Below, in pieces: positions 43,670-52,748 of a stretch of DNA of 64,000 nt (within the stretch, counting starts at the first letter, position 1; the number at the start of each line of letters is the position of its first letter). The notes beneath the pieces are model-generated. The model made no database searches. It saw nothing but the letters and a program-made list of their open reading frames with translations, and was not told where the DNA came from. The position numbers and the translations under genes are program-made. This stretch comes from Bog-473 sp963755375 (GTDB lineage: Bacteria > Actinomycetota > Acidimicrobiia > Acidimicrobiales > RAAP-2), in assembly GCA_963755375.1 (NCBI GenBank), contig CAVWKG010000016.1, forward strand, positions 2,666,001 to 2,730,000, in the 5' to 3' direction.

Positions 43670-46456
43670 GCCGCTTTACCCGGCGCACGTTCCTGGCCTC
43701 GTCGGCCGGCGCCGCCGCCGGTGCCGCGGCGGCGGGCGCGCCCTGGCGGCGCGGGTCGGCCGCCGAATCGGGGGCCGCCGAGCGTCCAGTCGGGAGCGAG
43801 CGCGCGGCGGCGCAGCCGGCGGGCCCGCTGCGGGCCGGCGGCCTCACGGTCAACGGCCTGACCGACCCCGTCGGGATCGACCCCGACGACTGCTCGTTCG
43901 CCTGGACCTTGCGGGCAACGGGGCGCGCCGGGCGCCAGACGGGGTGGCGGATCGTGCTGCGACGCACGGACCCGACCCGGACGGGGGTCGTATGGGACAG
44001 CGGCCCCGTGGTCTCTGCCCGGCAGGCGTTCGTCGCCTACGGCGGCGCCGCGCTCGCCGGCGATGCGGCCTACCGGTGGACGGTCCAAGCCCGCGGGCCC
44101 GGAGGACGCTGGGGACCGGTGTCGGTCCCGACTCGCTTCACCACCGCGCCGCGCGACGGCGACTGGCAGGCCCAGTGGCTGCGGCCGGCCGGGGACTCGC
44201 AGCAGCCCGACCGCGTCACCTACTTGCGCACGGAAGTGACGCCGCCGGCCGGCACCGTCGACCGCGTGAGCGCGTACGTCTCCGCCGCGCACACCTACCG
44301 GCTGTTCGTGGACGGCGCGCCCGTGGACGCGTGGCCCAGCTTCTCGTACCCCGACGAGCAGTACGGGCGTGCGGTGGACCTGACCGGCACGGTGACCGGC
44401 GGGCGGCGCAGTGCCATCGGCGTGCTGCACCGCTGGTACGGGCCGGGGCAGGGGCGCCCCGCCTCCTCCCCGGGCCTGCTCCTCCAGCTCTCCGCCTGGT
44501 ATCGCGACGGCCGCCGCGTCGTCTTCGGGTCGGACGGCTCCTGGCGCGAACGACCGGCCGAGTGGCTGCCGTCGCCGCAGCGCAACGCCGACGTCGGCGA
44601 CTTCGTGGAATGGGTGGACGGGCGGGCCCAGCCGCAGGGGTGGTCGAGCCCCGGCTACGACGACAGTGCATGGTCGCCGGTGACGGTCGCCGGGCCGGCC
44701 GGCAGCGCGCCCTTCAGCCGGACGTACGCGCAGCGGACCACCATCGCCGAGACGCCGGTCCACCCGGTGCGCCTACACACCGTGGCCGGTGGCGGGGTCG
44801 TGGCGGACTTCGGTGCCGTCTACGCGGCCCGGCCGCGGGTGTCGTTCGCGCGGGGCCAGGCGGGGCGCACCGTCACCCTGCGGGCGGGCTACCTGCTCGA
44901 TCCCGACGGGCAGGTCTCGACGCTGCACGGGACCCAGGAGACGAACCTCTCGTCCTTCTACATTCAACGGGCGGGGAAGCAGGCCTTCGAGGCCTTCACC
45001 TACTTCGGGTTCCGCTACCTGCAGATCGAGAACCCGGGAGAGCCTCTGAGCCCAGACGCGGTGGTGGCCCTCACCAGGCATGCCGCCATGCCCGGGGTCC
45101 CCGGCGCGACGTTCTCCACGGACGACCGCATGCTCAACGCGGTCTGGCGCCTCAACGCGCGCTCGTGCCTGTACTGCAGCAACGAGCAGTTCGTCGATAC
45201 GCCCACCCGCGAGAAGGGCCAGTTCGTCTGGGACGCGGCCAACGAATCCGAGGCAGTCATGCGGGCGTACGGCGAGCAGAACATGAGCTGGCAGGGGTTG
45301 CGCGACGTGGCTCGCGGCCAGGCCCGCTACTGGCCCGACGGGCGGGTCAACGCGGTGTACCCCAACGGCGACGGCGCCCGCGACTACGCCACCTTCACGG
45401 CGCGCTACCCCGAGTGGCTGTGGCGCTACTACACCTCGACGGGTGACCGCACCACGGCCCTGCGCCTGTACCCGTCGGTGGCCCGGGTGGCCGCCTGGCT
45501 GTGGGAGGCGCGCCAGGCCGCGACGGGGCTGCTCTACGGCCTGGGCGATACCAGCAACGGCGACCCCGTGTACGGCTACGACCTCTCCGTGGTCGCCGAC
45601 ACCGCCAGCAATGTGCTCGCCGTGAACGCGTTCCGCCGGGTGGCGCAGCTGGCCACCGTGGCCGGGGACGCCGCCGGCGCCCAGACGAACCAGGCGCGCG
45701 CGGCCCAGCTGACCGCGGCGGTCAACGGCGTGCTGCGGCGGCCCGACGGCATCTACGTGGACGGGGTCGAGGCCAACGGGGCGCCGAGCGCCAGCGCGTC
45801 GCAGGAGGCCAATGCGCTGGCCCTCGCCTACGGAGTGGTGCCGGCGGCGGACACCGCCACGGTCGGCGCCCACGTGGCGGGCCTCGGCATCGACGTCGGG
45901 CCGAACCACGGCCTCGAGCTCCTGCCGCGCGCTCGCGGCGGCGGACATGCCCGAGGCCCTGGTCCACACGCTCACCGATGCCTCCATCCCCGGCTGGGCC
46001 CACATCGTGGCGGTCGGTGGGACCTTCACCTGGGAGGAATGGAAGCCGAGCGATCTCATCGGGGACTCGATGTCGCACGGCTGGGGGTCCTCGGCGCTGG
46101 TCGCGATGCAGGAGAGCCTTCTGGGGGTCACCCTGCAGGAGCCCGACGCGGACGGGACGGTCCGCGCCGCGGTCACGCCGCCGTCGTCCGGACTCGACCA
46201 CGCCGAAGGCTCCGTACCGACCGTCGCGGGGCCCGTCCTGGTGTCGTGGCAGCGGCGTGGCGAGGGCATGAGCGTGGACCTGACGGTGCCGGCCAATGCG
46301 ACGGCGACGGTGCGGCTGCCGGCCGACGCGGCCTCCGGCGTGCGCGAGGGAGGCGTCCCAGCCGGGAAGGCCCCCGGTGTGACCGTGGTCTCGGCGGCCG
46401 ACGGGGCCGTGGTGGTGTCGGTCGGGAGCGGGAGCTACGGCTTCACCAGCGCCTGA
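43666..46456 (+). pseudogene. Tat-exported GH78 alpha-L-rhamnosidase with one frameshift
   Basis: If one base is removed near 45927, the gene encodes about 929 residues. A Tat signal (SRFTRRTFLASSAGAAAGAA) opens it. An Ig-like N-terminal domain, beta-sandwich domains and the GH78 helical barrel follow, with DTPTREKGQFVWDAANESEA in the active-site region and HIVAVGGTFTWEEWKPSDL after the shift. The extra C in a CTGCCGCGCG run displaces the last 175 residues. This may be a real recent mutation or an assembly error; all else looks intact. Confidence 0.85.
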
Positions 46457-46465
46457 GGATCAGGC
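46451..46465. terminator. Hairpin spanning both stop codons of a convergent pair
   Basis: GCCTGA-GGA-TCAGGC: six-base arms, three-base loop. The left arm contains the rhamnosidase stop TGA and the right arm contains the complement of the opposite gene's TGA. It should terminate transcription in both directions. Confidence 0.6.
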
Positions 46466-46771
46466 TACCCAGTCGTGAATCACGCCGAGGTCAACGAACT
46501 CGGGCGGGCCGTCGAGGATCTCGCCCATGAGGGCGCGCACCTCGGCGAGGGAGTCCTGGCGGCGAGCATCCTGCTCCCGCGCTCGTGCTTTCTCCTCGCT
46601 CTCGAAGATCACGAAGTTGTAGAGGCGGCTCTGATCCTTCTGGTCGCGGGCGCCGGTCGTGCGCACCAGCCCCGATCCCGGCTGTTCGGCGGCCTCCAGT
46701 AGCTCGTACAGACGGGGAACGTCCCGTTCCTTGCCGGGCTTCACGCGCATGATGATGAGCTGTGCCCACAT
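46460..46771 (-). CDS. Dimeric alpha-beta-barrel (antibiotic biosynthesis monooxygenase-like) protein
   Basis: 103 residues from an ATG at 46771 with GAGGAG upstream. MWAQLIIMRVKPGKERDVPR and later RLYNFVIFESEEKARARE match the ABM/EthD-like ferredoxin-type fold, in which dimers form a barrel around a small hydrophobic substrate. No catalytic residue can be named. It converges on the rhamnosidase gene. Confidence 0.7.
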   Translation of the reverse strand: MWAQLIIMRVKPGKERDVPRLYELLEAAEQPGSGLVRTTGARDQKDQSRLYNFVIFESEEKARAREQDARRQDSLAEVRALMGEILDGPPEFVDLGVIHDWVA

Positions 46772-46857
46772 GGTCTCCTCACTTTCGCCAGGCGGCCGCC
46801 GCGGCGGAGCCGCTGCCTCCTCGACCGCGCCTCCACGCGGAAGTGAGGGCACCCTAG

Positions 46858-47115
46858 CTACGAGGTGCAGGTCGTGCCGGGGGGAGGGGTCTGCCCGCCG
46901 ACCAGATATGTCTGCACGGCGGCGCGGACGCAGGCGCTGGAGAAGTAGGCGACGTGGTCGTCGCCGTCGCGGGTGAGCAGCACCCCACGGTCGAGCTCCT
47001 TGGCCACGCTGACGGCCCAGGCGTAGGGCGTGGCCGGGTCGTTGGTGGTCCCCACGACGAGGATGGGTGGCGCGCCGGGGGCCGCCACCGGTCCGACCGA
47101 GGTCACCGTTCTCCG
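46858..47115 (-). pseudogene. Truncated TAP-like alpha/beta hydrolase (C-terminal domain only)
   Basis: The readable part, PPILVVGTTNDPATPYAWAV through DGDDHVAYFSSACVRAAVQT to the stop at 46858, is the C-terminal TAP-like domain of tripeptidyl-aminopeptidase-type hydrolases. It keeps the late Asp and the catalytic His. The nucleophile region is gone; upstream DNA from about 47115 belongs to another broken gene on the other strand. It is a deletion remnant. Confidence 0.75.
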
Positions 47116-47159
47116 AGACACGGACGCCCGGCCGGTGTCGAGGAGCGTGGGGATGGCAG

Positions 47160-47520
47160 AAGCGGAGGACGAAGCGGGCACCCGGGTGCGGGCCGGCGCG
47201 TCAGCCCGGTCGGAGTACGAGCGCGGACGGTCGAACGACGAGGCCCGGCGGCGGGCGGTGTTTCGGCCGGTTGGCGCCCCGGGTTCGGCTCGTCGCCGGT
47301 CCGAAGCCGTCCACCGTGGTACTGCACGATCGCGCCCTCACCGCCGGCGGGCCAACCTCGACCACCTCGCGGTGGTTCCCTCGGGGATCTGGGTCGTCGA
47401 CACCAAGCGCTACCGGGGAACGCTGGAACGCCGGGACGTCGGCGGGTGGTTCGTCTCGCGCCCACGCCTTTTCGTGGCGGGCCGCGACCTGAGCACACGC
47501 TGGCCGCGCGGCTCGAGCGG
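47160..47520 (+). pseudogene. Broken NERD-domain (nuclease-related) gene
   Basis: Pieces in two frames join to a NERD protein: a charged helix SEYERGRSNDEARRR, then GRLAPRVRLVAGPKPST, then LDHLAVVPSGIWVVDTKRYR and GWFVSRPRLFVAGRDLS. About 30 residues expected between the second and third blocks are missing, and the frame changes twice. Both ends are cut. NERD domains are predicted nuclease or DNA-processing domains. Confidence 0.7.
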
Positions 47521-47531
47521 GCCTTCCCGCC

Positions 47532-48101
47532 CTACGCGCCCGGCGGCACCTCCCACAGGCCGACCGGAGCCTCACCCAGGCGGTAGTGGCCGGGCATGCG
47601 CTCGCCCGACATGGCCCGCTCCATGCGCTGCTGCATGCCGGGGAGGAGCGTGCCGTCGGCGATCATGGCCAGGAACACGGCGCCGGCGTTGCCGACGTCG
47701 AAGAAGTCGCGGTGCCACGACCACTGGAAGTTCCCGCCGTAGCGGAACCAGCTGCCGCCGAGTCCGGCGATCTCGTAGTTGGTGCCGTCCGCCTTGGTGG
47801 CGTCGGCCACCTGCTTCCACAGGCCGAGGATCTCGCCCTGCACGTCATCGATCAGCACCTTCTGGTACGGGTAGGTCCACCCCTCCAGCCCGGCCATCTC
47901 CAGGCCGAGCGCGCGCTCGCGGATCTCCTCGCGCCCCACGGCCATGAACTCGTCGTTGGGGCCGACGTTCCAGCCGTAGGTGGCGTCCTCGGTGTAGAGG
48001 TCGGCCATGTGGTGCCAGTCCTTCTTGGCCTCCCCCGTCCGGTTCGCCTCGAGCCAGCGCTCGACCATCTCCTCCAGCTCGGCACGCGGATAGGCGGGCA
48101 T
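47532..48101 (-). CDS. SnoaL/NTF2-like protein
   Basis: 189 residues with the NTF2-like pattern: HHMADLYTEDATYGWNVGPN, then EFMAVGREEIRERALGLEM and a tail with WEVPPGA. SnoaL-like proteins of this length accompany P450, SDR and amidohydrolase genes in actinobacterial catabolic clusters, where they act as isomerases, dehydratases or binding proteins. GAGGAGGACTGAGG precedes the ATG at 48101. It is the last gene of the reverse arm of the cluster. Confidence 0.8.
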   Translation of the reverse strand: MPAYPRAELEEMVERWLEANRTGEAKKDWHHMADLYTEDATYGWNVGPNDEFMAVGREEIRERALGLEMAGLEGWTYPYQKVLIDDVQGEILGLWKQVADATKADGTNYEIAGLGGSWFRYGGNFQWSWHRDFFDVGNAGAVFLAMIADGTLLPGMQQRMERAMSGERMPGHYRLGEAPVGLWEVPPGA

Positions 48102-48103
48102 CC

Positions 48104-48199
48104 TCAGTCCTCCTCTATCGACAGGGCATGGGTAGGACAGTACGTGACGGCCAGCTCGACGATTCCCGCAGTGTCGCCTCCGTCGTCACGGTGTTCCAT
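48104..48199 (-). pseudogene. C-terminal remnant of a small ferredoxin
   Basis: Thirty-one residues can be read, ending VELAVTYCPTHALSIEED and a stop at 48104. The ending is that of [3Fe-4S] or [4Fe-4S] ferredoxins that serve P450 enzymes. The N-terminal cysteines are missing, and the upstream part overlaps the end of the SDR gene. A deletion appears to have removed most of the gene. It could still be a short peptide, but it cannot hold a cluster. Confidence 0.6.
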
Positions 48200-48974
48200 T
48201 CGTGCTGAGTGGTGCCTCCGGCTGGACTTCGACCACGCTCAGATGCGTGCCCCGGGGGGCGGCCACGGCGTGGGCGATGGCGGACGCCACGCCGTCAGGG
48301 CGGAGGAGGGCCGAGTGCCGCGCCAGCCCCCAACGCGTCCATTCGGCCAACAGCTCGCCGGTGACGTCGGGGTCCCAGTCCATCCCCATACCCGTGAGGG
48401 TGGGGCCGGGGCGCACGATGACGGCCCGCACCCCGGTGCCCTCCAGCTCCATCTGCAGCGCGGTGACGAAGCCCTCGAGCCCCCACTTGGAGGCCACGTA
48501 GGCCGACATACGCGGCCGGGGGTGGGCCACGACGTCGGACGTCACGAAGATCAGGTCGCCCCGGCGCCGCTCCATCATGCCCGGACCGAAGGCGCGCACC
48601 AGCCGCTGGGCTCCGCCCACGTTGACGCGCAGGATCTCCTCGAAGTCCTCGGGGCTGGTCTCGAGGGCGGTGCCGGGCTGGATCTTCGCCGCGTTCGACA
48701 CGAGGATCTCCACCGGCCCGAACGCCCCCTCGGCCTCCAGGGCGAACCGCGCCACCGAGGCCGGATCGGCCAGGTCGAGATGGCGGGCCACCGCCTGCCC
48801 GCCAGCGGCCCGGATGGACCCGGCGATCTCCTCGCAGACCTGCACGCGGCGCGCCCCGAGTACGACGGGATGGCCCGCCCGGGCGAGCGCCCGGGCCGTC
48901 TCGGCGCCGATACCCGATGACGCGCCCGTCACCGCCGTCGCCCGGCGCCCGGGGTGGGGCTCGAAGCCCGGCAT
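48186..48974 (-). CDS. Short-chain dehydrogenase/reductase
   Basis: 262 residues. The NAD(P)-binding motif is VTGASSGIGAETARAL, the NAG-like motif is SNAAK, the Ser lies in FVTSD and the catalytic YxxxK in YVASKWGL. The start at 48974 overlaps the P450 stop (ATGA), so the two are co-translated. It probably oxidises an alcohol made by the P450; the substrate is unknown. Confidence 0.92.
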   Translation of the reverse strand: MPGFEPHPGRRATAVTGASSGIGAETARALARAGHPVVLGARRVQVCEEIAGSIRAAGGQAVARHLDLADPASVARFALEAEGAFGPVEILVSNAAKIQPGTALETSPEDFEEILRVNVGGAQRLVRAFGPGMMERRRGDLIFVTSDVVAHPRPRMSAYVASKWGLEGFVTALQMELEGTGVRAVIVRPGPTLTGMGMDWDPDVTGELLAEWTRWGLARHSALLRPDGVASAIAHAVAAPRGTHLSVVEVQPEAPLSTNGTP

Positions 48975-50170
48975 CAGCGCGCCGTCACCGTCGTCGGGAG
49001 CGCGGCGAAGCCGCGCACGTTGATGGAATGGACGCGCTCGATGCCCGCCGGGTCCACCTCGTAGTCCTTGACGCGCGCCAGCGCCTCGGTCAGGGCGACG
49101 CGCGCCTCCATGCGGGCCAGCGCGGCCCCCATGCAGAAGTGGCGCCCGCTGCCGAAGCTGATCAGGTCCTGCGTCCGGCGGTCGAGGTCGTAGGTATCGG
49201 GGTCGGCGAAGACGTCCTCGTCGCGGTTGGCCGACCCGAGGAGCAGCAGGATGCGCCGTCCCGCCGCAATGTCGACGCCCCGGACGCGCACCGGCCGGCT
49301 CGTCACCCGGACCAGCATCTGCGTCGAGGTGTCGTAGCGCAGCGTCTCCTCGACCCACTCCGGCACCCGGGCCGGGTCGGCCAGTGGCTTGGCCCGCTGG
49401 TCCGGGTTGCGCCAGCCCCAGTACCAGGCGTTGCCGAGCAGCTTGGTGGTTGTCTCGTTCCCGGCCACCACCAGCAGGAAGAGGAATCCGATCACCTCGT
49501 CGTCGCTCAGGCGCTCGCCGTCGATCTCGGCCTGCAGCAGCGACCAAGTCAGGTCGTCGCGCTCGTGGTGGCGGCGGTCGGCCACCATCTCGGCGTAGTA
49601 GCCGGCCAGGGTCAGCGCCGCCTCGAGCCCCTCCGGGGGGACGTCGTTCGTCGCCTCCTCGCGATGCACCAGGAGGTCGGCTAGGCGTCGCACCTCGGCC
49701 CGGTCCGGCGCCGGGACGCCGACCAGTTCGGAGATCACGTCCATCGGGAGCCGACCGGCGAAGTCGGCGATGAAGTCGAACGAGCCGGCCTCGAGCGCCG
49801 GCCTGAGGTGCGCCACGGCCAGCGCGCGGATGCCGTCCTCCATGGCCGCCACCCGGCGGGGCGTGAAGCTCTTGCCGACGATGGAGCGCATGCGGGTGTG
49901 CCGGGGCGGGTCCATGGCGAGAAACGACATGGCGCGGTGCGCCTCGGGCCCGAAGGCCGCCGGGTCGAGGGTGACGCCGTAGGCGTTCGAGTAGTGGTCG
50001 ACGTCGCGGAACGCGGCGAGGACGTCGACGTGGCGCGCGTAGGCGAAGAAGTCGAGCTCCTCGTTGTAGAAGACCGGCGCCTCGGCGCGCAGGCGCGCGT
50101 AGGTCGGGTAGGGGTCCTCGTGGATGCCGTAGTCGTAGGGGCTGTAGCCCAGCGGCGCGATTGTCGTCAC
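48974..50170 (-). CDS. Cytochrome P450
   Basis: 398 residues, a class I bacterial P450. The I-helix motif is VVAGNETTT, the ExxR motif is EETLR and the heme ligand Cys346 is in FGSGRHFCMGAALAR. The start is a GTG overlapping the TetR stop codon. No intact ferredoxin gene is adjacent; only a remnant lies two genes away, so electrons must come from a ferredoxin encoded elsewhere. It belongs to the cluster around the TetR regulator. Confidence 0.95.
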   Translation of the reverse strand: MTTIAPLGYSPYDYGIHEDPYPTYARLRAEAPVFYNEELDFFAYARHVDVLAAFRDVDHYSNAYGVTLDPAAFGPEAHRAMSFLAMDPPRHTRMRSIVGKSFTPRRVAAMEDGIRALAVAHLRPALEAGSFDFIADFAGRLPMDVISELVGVPAPDRAEVRRLADLLVHREEATNDVPPEGLEAALTLAGYYAEMVADRRHHERDDLTWSLLQAEIDGERLSDDEVIGFLFLLVVAGNETTTKLLGNAWYWGWRNPDQRAKPLADPARVPEWVEETLRYDTSTQMLVRVTSRPVRVRGVDIAAGRRILLLLGSANRDEDVFADPDTYDLDRRTQDLISFGSGRHFCMGAALARMEARVALTEALARVKDYEVDPAGIERVHSINVRGFAALPTTVTAR

Positions 50171-50772
50171 CGCCGGCCCGTCATGAGCGCGGTCGCCTCG
50201 GCCATCACGCCGGGCACGGCGTCGAAGGCGAGGTGCCCCAGACCGGCGCTCAGCAACGCCCCGGTATAGGTGACCTGCAGCACGTTGCGCACCGCCGGGT
50301 CTCCCCCGGCACCGAGCGCGGCGGACAGGCGGCGCCCGATCTCAGCACCCAGCCGCGCGCGCACGCGCTGCACGTCGGGGCCGTCACCCAGGAGCGCCGC
50401 CGTGCAGGAGGCCACCGCCGACGGCCCCATGGAGCCGAACCCCATGGTGCGGACGGTGTCGGCCACGCGGTCGGGCAACGGGAGGGTGAGGTCGACCAGT
50501 CCCGGCGACGACTGCAGGCACCGCCACAGCACCTCGGCCAGCAGGTGGTCCTTGCCCGAGAAGTAGGTGTAGGCGGTGGCGGGGGCCACACCCGCCCGCC
50601 GCGCGATTGTCCGCACCGAGATGTCGGCGTACGGACGCTCCTCGGCCTCCTCGGCCGCCGCGGCGATCAGCCGCTCCATGACCCCGGCCTGGCGCTCGGA
50701 GAGGTGGCGGCGTCCCGGCTGTTCCGCTGGTCCGTCCGGCGGGTCCGCCTCCATGGCCTCGAACATGCTCAC
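50167..50772 (-). CDS. TetR-family regulator
   Basis: 201 residues from a GTG at 50772. The DNA-binding part is ADISVRTIARRAGVAPATAY followed by TYFSGKDHLLAEVLW. It sits inside the reverse-strand operon, overlapping the genes on both sides, so it is co-transcribed with the P450. It probably controls both arms of the cluster through the divergent promoter at 51.45-51.57 kb. Confidence 0.9.
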   Translation of the reverse strand: MSMFEAMEADPPDGPAEQPGRRHLSERQAGVMERLIAAAAEEAEERPYADISVRTIARRAGVAPATAYTYFSGKDHLLAEVLWRCLQSSPGLVDLTLPLPDRVADTVRTMGFGSMGPSAVASCTAALLGDGPDVQRVRARLGAEIGRRLSAALGAGGDPAVRNVLQVTYTGALLSAGLGHLAFDAVPGVMAEATALMTGRR

Positions 50773-51452
50773 GTGCCGGGGGCCGCCGGGACGTGCGGCG
50801 TCCCGTCCTTCATGGCGGGGAAGGCGAACGTCGCCGCCGTCGTCATGCGCGTGATCCTCGTGATGTCCTTCTCGGGGAGCGTCTCGGTGTCGTCCTCGAT
50901 CACGATCTCCCAGCGGCAGTGCGGCACCCGGTCGGTCGGGACCCGGGGCGGCCGGTGGACGTGGCGGATGTGCGCCTTGGGGTTGACCGCCTGCGCGGTC
51001 ACGTCGAACGTGCCGTCCTCGATGTGGTGGCACATGTTGGTGACCATGGCGTCGCCGAAGGGCTCGGCGTCCATGAGCGCGCCGCAGTAGGCCAGCTCGA
51101 AGTAGCCGTGCTGCTCGTCGACCAGCTCGTAGTGCACATCCATGTAGTGGTGGGGGAAGCCCGGGTCGAGCTGGAGCACCTTGAAGATGGCAGAGACACC
51201 GTCACCCTCGACGTGCATGATCTGGCGCAGCCGGTCGCCGTAGACCGGGCTGGCCCCGGCCCACTCCTCGATGGCCAGCTCCTTGACGGCGTCGGCCCCG
51301 TAGCGCAGGCCGATGGCCGCGCACATGGACCTGTCCAGCAGGTGGACGATGAGACCGTACTCCCGGACCAGCCTGACCAGGGCCTCCTTGGACAGGTCCT
51401 CGTAGTCGAAGCCGGGGTCGAATGGACCCGAGTAGTCGTCTCGCTCGATCAT
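50769..51452 (-). CDS. Conserved hypothetical protein in catabolic cluster
   Basis: 227 residues. Blocks such as GLIVHLLDRSMCAAIGLRYG, GEGDG-free VYGDRLRQIMHVEGDGVS and GALMDAEPFGDAMVTNMCHH recur in an unnamed family found beside P450 and CoA genes in actinobacteria. There are three His and several Cys residues near the centre that could bind metal. No function can be assigned. It is the first gene of the reverse arm, overlapping the TetR start by four bases. Confidence 0.7.
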   Translation of the reverse strand: MIERDDYSGPFDPGFDYEDLSKEALVRLVREYGLIVHLLDRSMCAAIGLRYGADAVKELAIEEWAGASPVYGDRLRQIMHVEGDGVSAIFKVLQLDPGFPHHYMDVHYELVDEQHGYFELAYCGALMDAEPFGDAMVTNMCHHIEDGTFDVTAQAVNPKAHIRHVHRPPRVPTDRVPHCRWEIVIEDDTETLPEKDITRITRMTTAATFAFPAMKDGTPHVPAAPGT

Positions 51453-51567
51453 GTGCTCAGACGCTAGTCCAGACACTTGTCCAGATCCTTCGGCCGGCTC
51501 GTGGCGCCTCGATAGGGTCGGGCATCCGAAAGGAGGGCGTGGTGACCAAAGGCAGCGTGACGCCGGC
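51453..51567. promoter_or_regulatory. Divergent promoter of the catabolic cluster with candidate operator
   Basis: GTCCAGA occurs twice at 51467 and 51479, and GACA-CT-TGTC (51472-51481) forms a short palindrome between them. The pattern suits a TetR dimer or pair of dimers. On the forward side AAAGGAGG at 51531-51538 could serve a nine-codon leader (GTG at 51541) that ends inside the CMD start codon. Confidence 0.45.
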
Positions 51568-51969
51568 GTGAGCGGGTCGAAGGACGTGCGCGCGGCGGGC
51601 ATGGCGAAGATGCAGGAGGTCTACGGGTTCACCGTCGATCCCGCCGGCCTCCCGGGGCGCTACACCGACGTCACCGTTGACCACCTCTTCGGAACCGTGT
51701 GGACGGACGACACCCTCGATCTGCGCCAGCGCCGGCTCCTCACCATCGGGGTGCTGGCCGCGCAGGACAAGCCCGAACTGCTGGAGATCCAGTTCGACTG
51801 CGCGCTCGAGCGCGGCGAGCTGACCGTCGAGCAGGTCCGCGAGGTCGTCGTCCACCTGACCCACTACGTCGGCTGGCCCATCTCCACGGGGATCAGCGGC
51901 GCGGCGGAGAGGATCATCCGCCGCCGCACCGAAGCGGCCGCGCCAACCGCTACGCCCGAGGAGGGCTGA
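51568..51969 (+). CDS. Carboxymuconolactone-decarboxylase-family protein
   Basis: 133 residues. YTDVTVDHLFGTVWTDDTLD, then RQRRLLTIGVLAAQDKPELL and REVVVHLTHYVGWPISTGIS are the core of the CMD family. The Glu/His charge relay is present, the CxxC is not. It opens the forward arm of the cluster, seven bases before the hydratase. Related proteins act as lactone or acid decarboxylases. Confidence 0.9.
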   Translation: MSGSKDVRAAGMAKMQEVYGFTVDPAGLPGRYTDVTVDHLFGTVWTDDTLDLRQRRLLTIGVLAAQDKPELLEIQFDCALERGELTVEQVREVVVHLTHYVGWPISTGISGAAERIIRRRTEAAAPTATPEEG

Positions 51970-51975
51970 GAGCCG

Positions 51976-52746
51976 GTGAGCCGGGTCGAGATCGAGGATG
52001 TCGCACCCGGCGTGCGCGTCCTCGCCTTCAACCGGCCCGAGGTGCGCAACGCCTTCGACACCGCGCTGTACCAGGAGGTCACCGCCGCCCTCCGCGGCGC
52101 CGACACCGACGAGGCCATCAGCGCCGTCGTGCTCACGGGCCGCGGCGGCGCCTTCACGTCGGGCCAGGACCTGGCGGAAATGGCCGCGATCGCCACCGGG
52201 ACCGCGGTCGAGGGGGCCGGACAGGGCTTCATGGGTCTGCTCGACGCTCTCGTGGAGACGTCGGTCCCCCTCCTGGCCGCCGTCAACGGCGTGGCGGTCG
52301 GCCTGGGCTTCACGCTCCTCGCCCACTGCGACCTCGTCCTAGTCGATGCGGGCGCACGCCTGCGCGTGCCCTTCGCCGAGCTCGGTGTCCCCGCCGAGGC
52401 CGCCAGCAGCCTCCTCTTCCCCGCCGCCATGGGCTGGCAGCAGGCCGCCCGGGTGCTGCTCACGTCGGATTGGGTGGACGCCGCCGAGCTGGTCGAACTC
52501 GGCCTGGCCGTGCAGGTGTGCGAGCCGGGGACGGTGGTGGACGCGACCGTCACCCTGGCGGCGCGCATCGCCGCCAACCCCCGCGGCGCCACCCGCGCCA
52601 TCACCTCCCTCATGCGCGCCGCCCGGCGCGACGCGGTGGCCGAGGCGAACCGACGCGAGCAGGCCGCGTTCGCGACGTTGCTCGGCCTGGCGGCGCAACA
52701 CGGCACCCTGGCTGAGTTCGCCGGGAAGTCCCCGTCGGGGTCCTGA
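51976..52746 (+). CDS. Enoyl-CoA hydratase/isomerase
   Basis: 256 residues of crotonase fold. The CoA/oxyanion segments are LTGRGGAFTSGQDLAEMAAI and AAVNGVAVGLGFTLLAHCDL; the second catalytic region is VPFAELGVPAEAASSLLFP. It likely hydrates or isomerises an enoyl-CoA intermediate of the cluster's pathway. It follows the CMD gene by six bases and precedes the LLM gene by two. Confidence 0.93.
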   Translation: MSRVEIEDVAPGVRVLAFNRPEVRNAFDTALYQEVTAALRGADTDEAISAVVLTGRGGAFTSGQDLAEMAAIATGTAVEGAGQGFMGLLDALVETSVPLLAAVNGVAVGLGFTLLAHCDLVLVDAGARLRVPFAELGVPAEAASSLLFPAAMGWQQAARVLLTSDWVDAAELVELGLAVQVCEPGTVVDATVTLAARIAANPRGATRAITSLMRAARRDAVAEANRREQAAFATLLGLAAQHGTLAEFAGKSPSGS

Positions 52747-52748
52747 CC

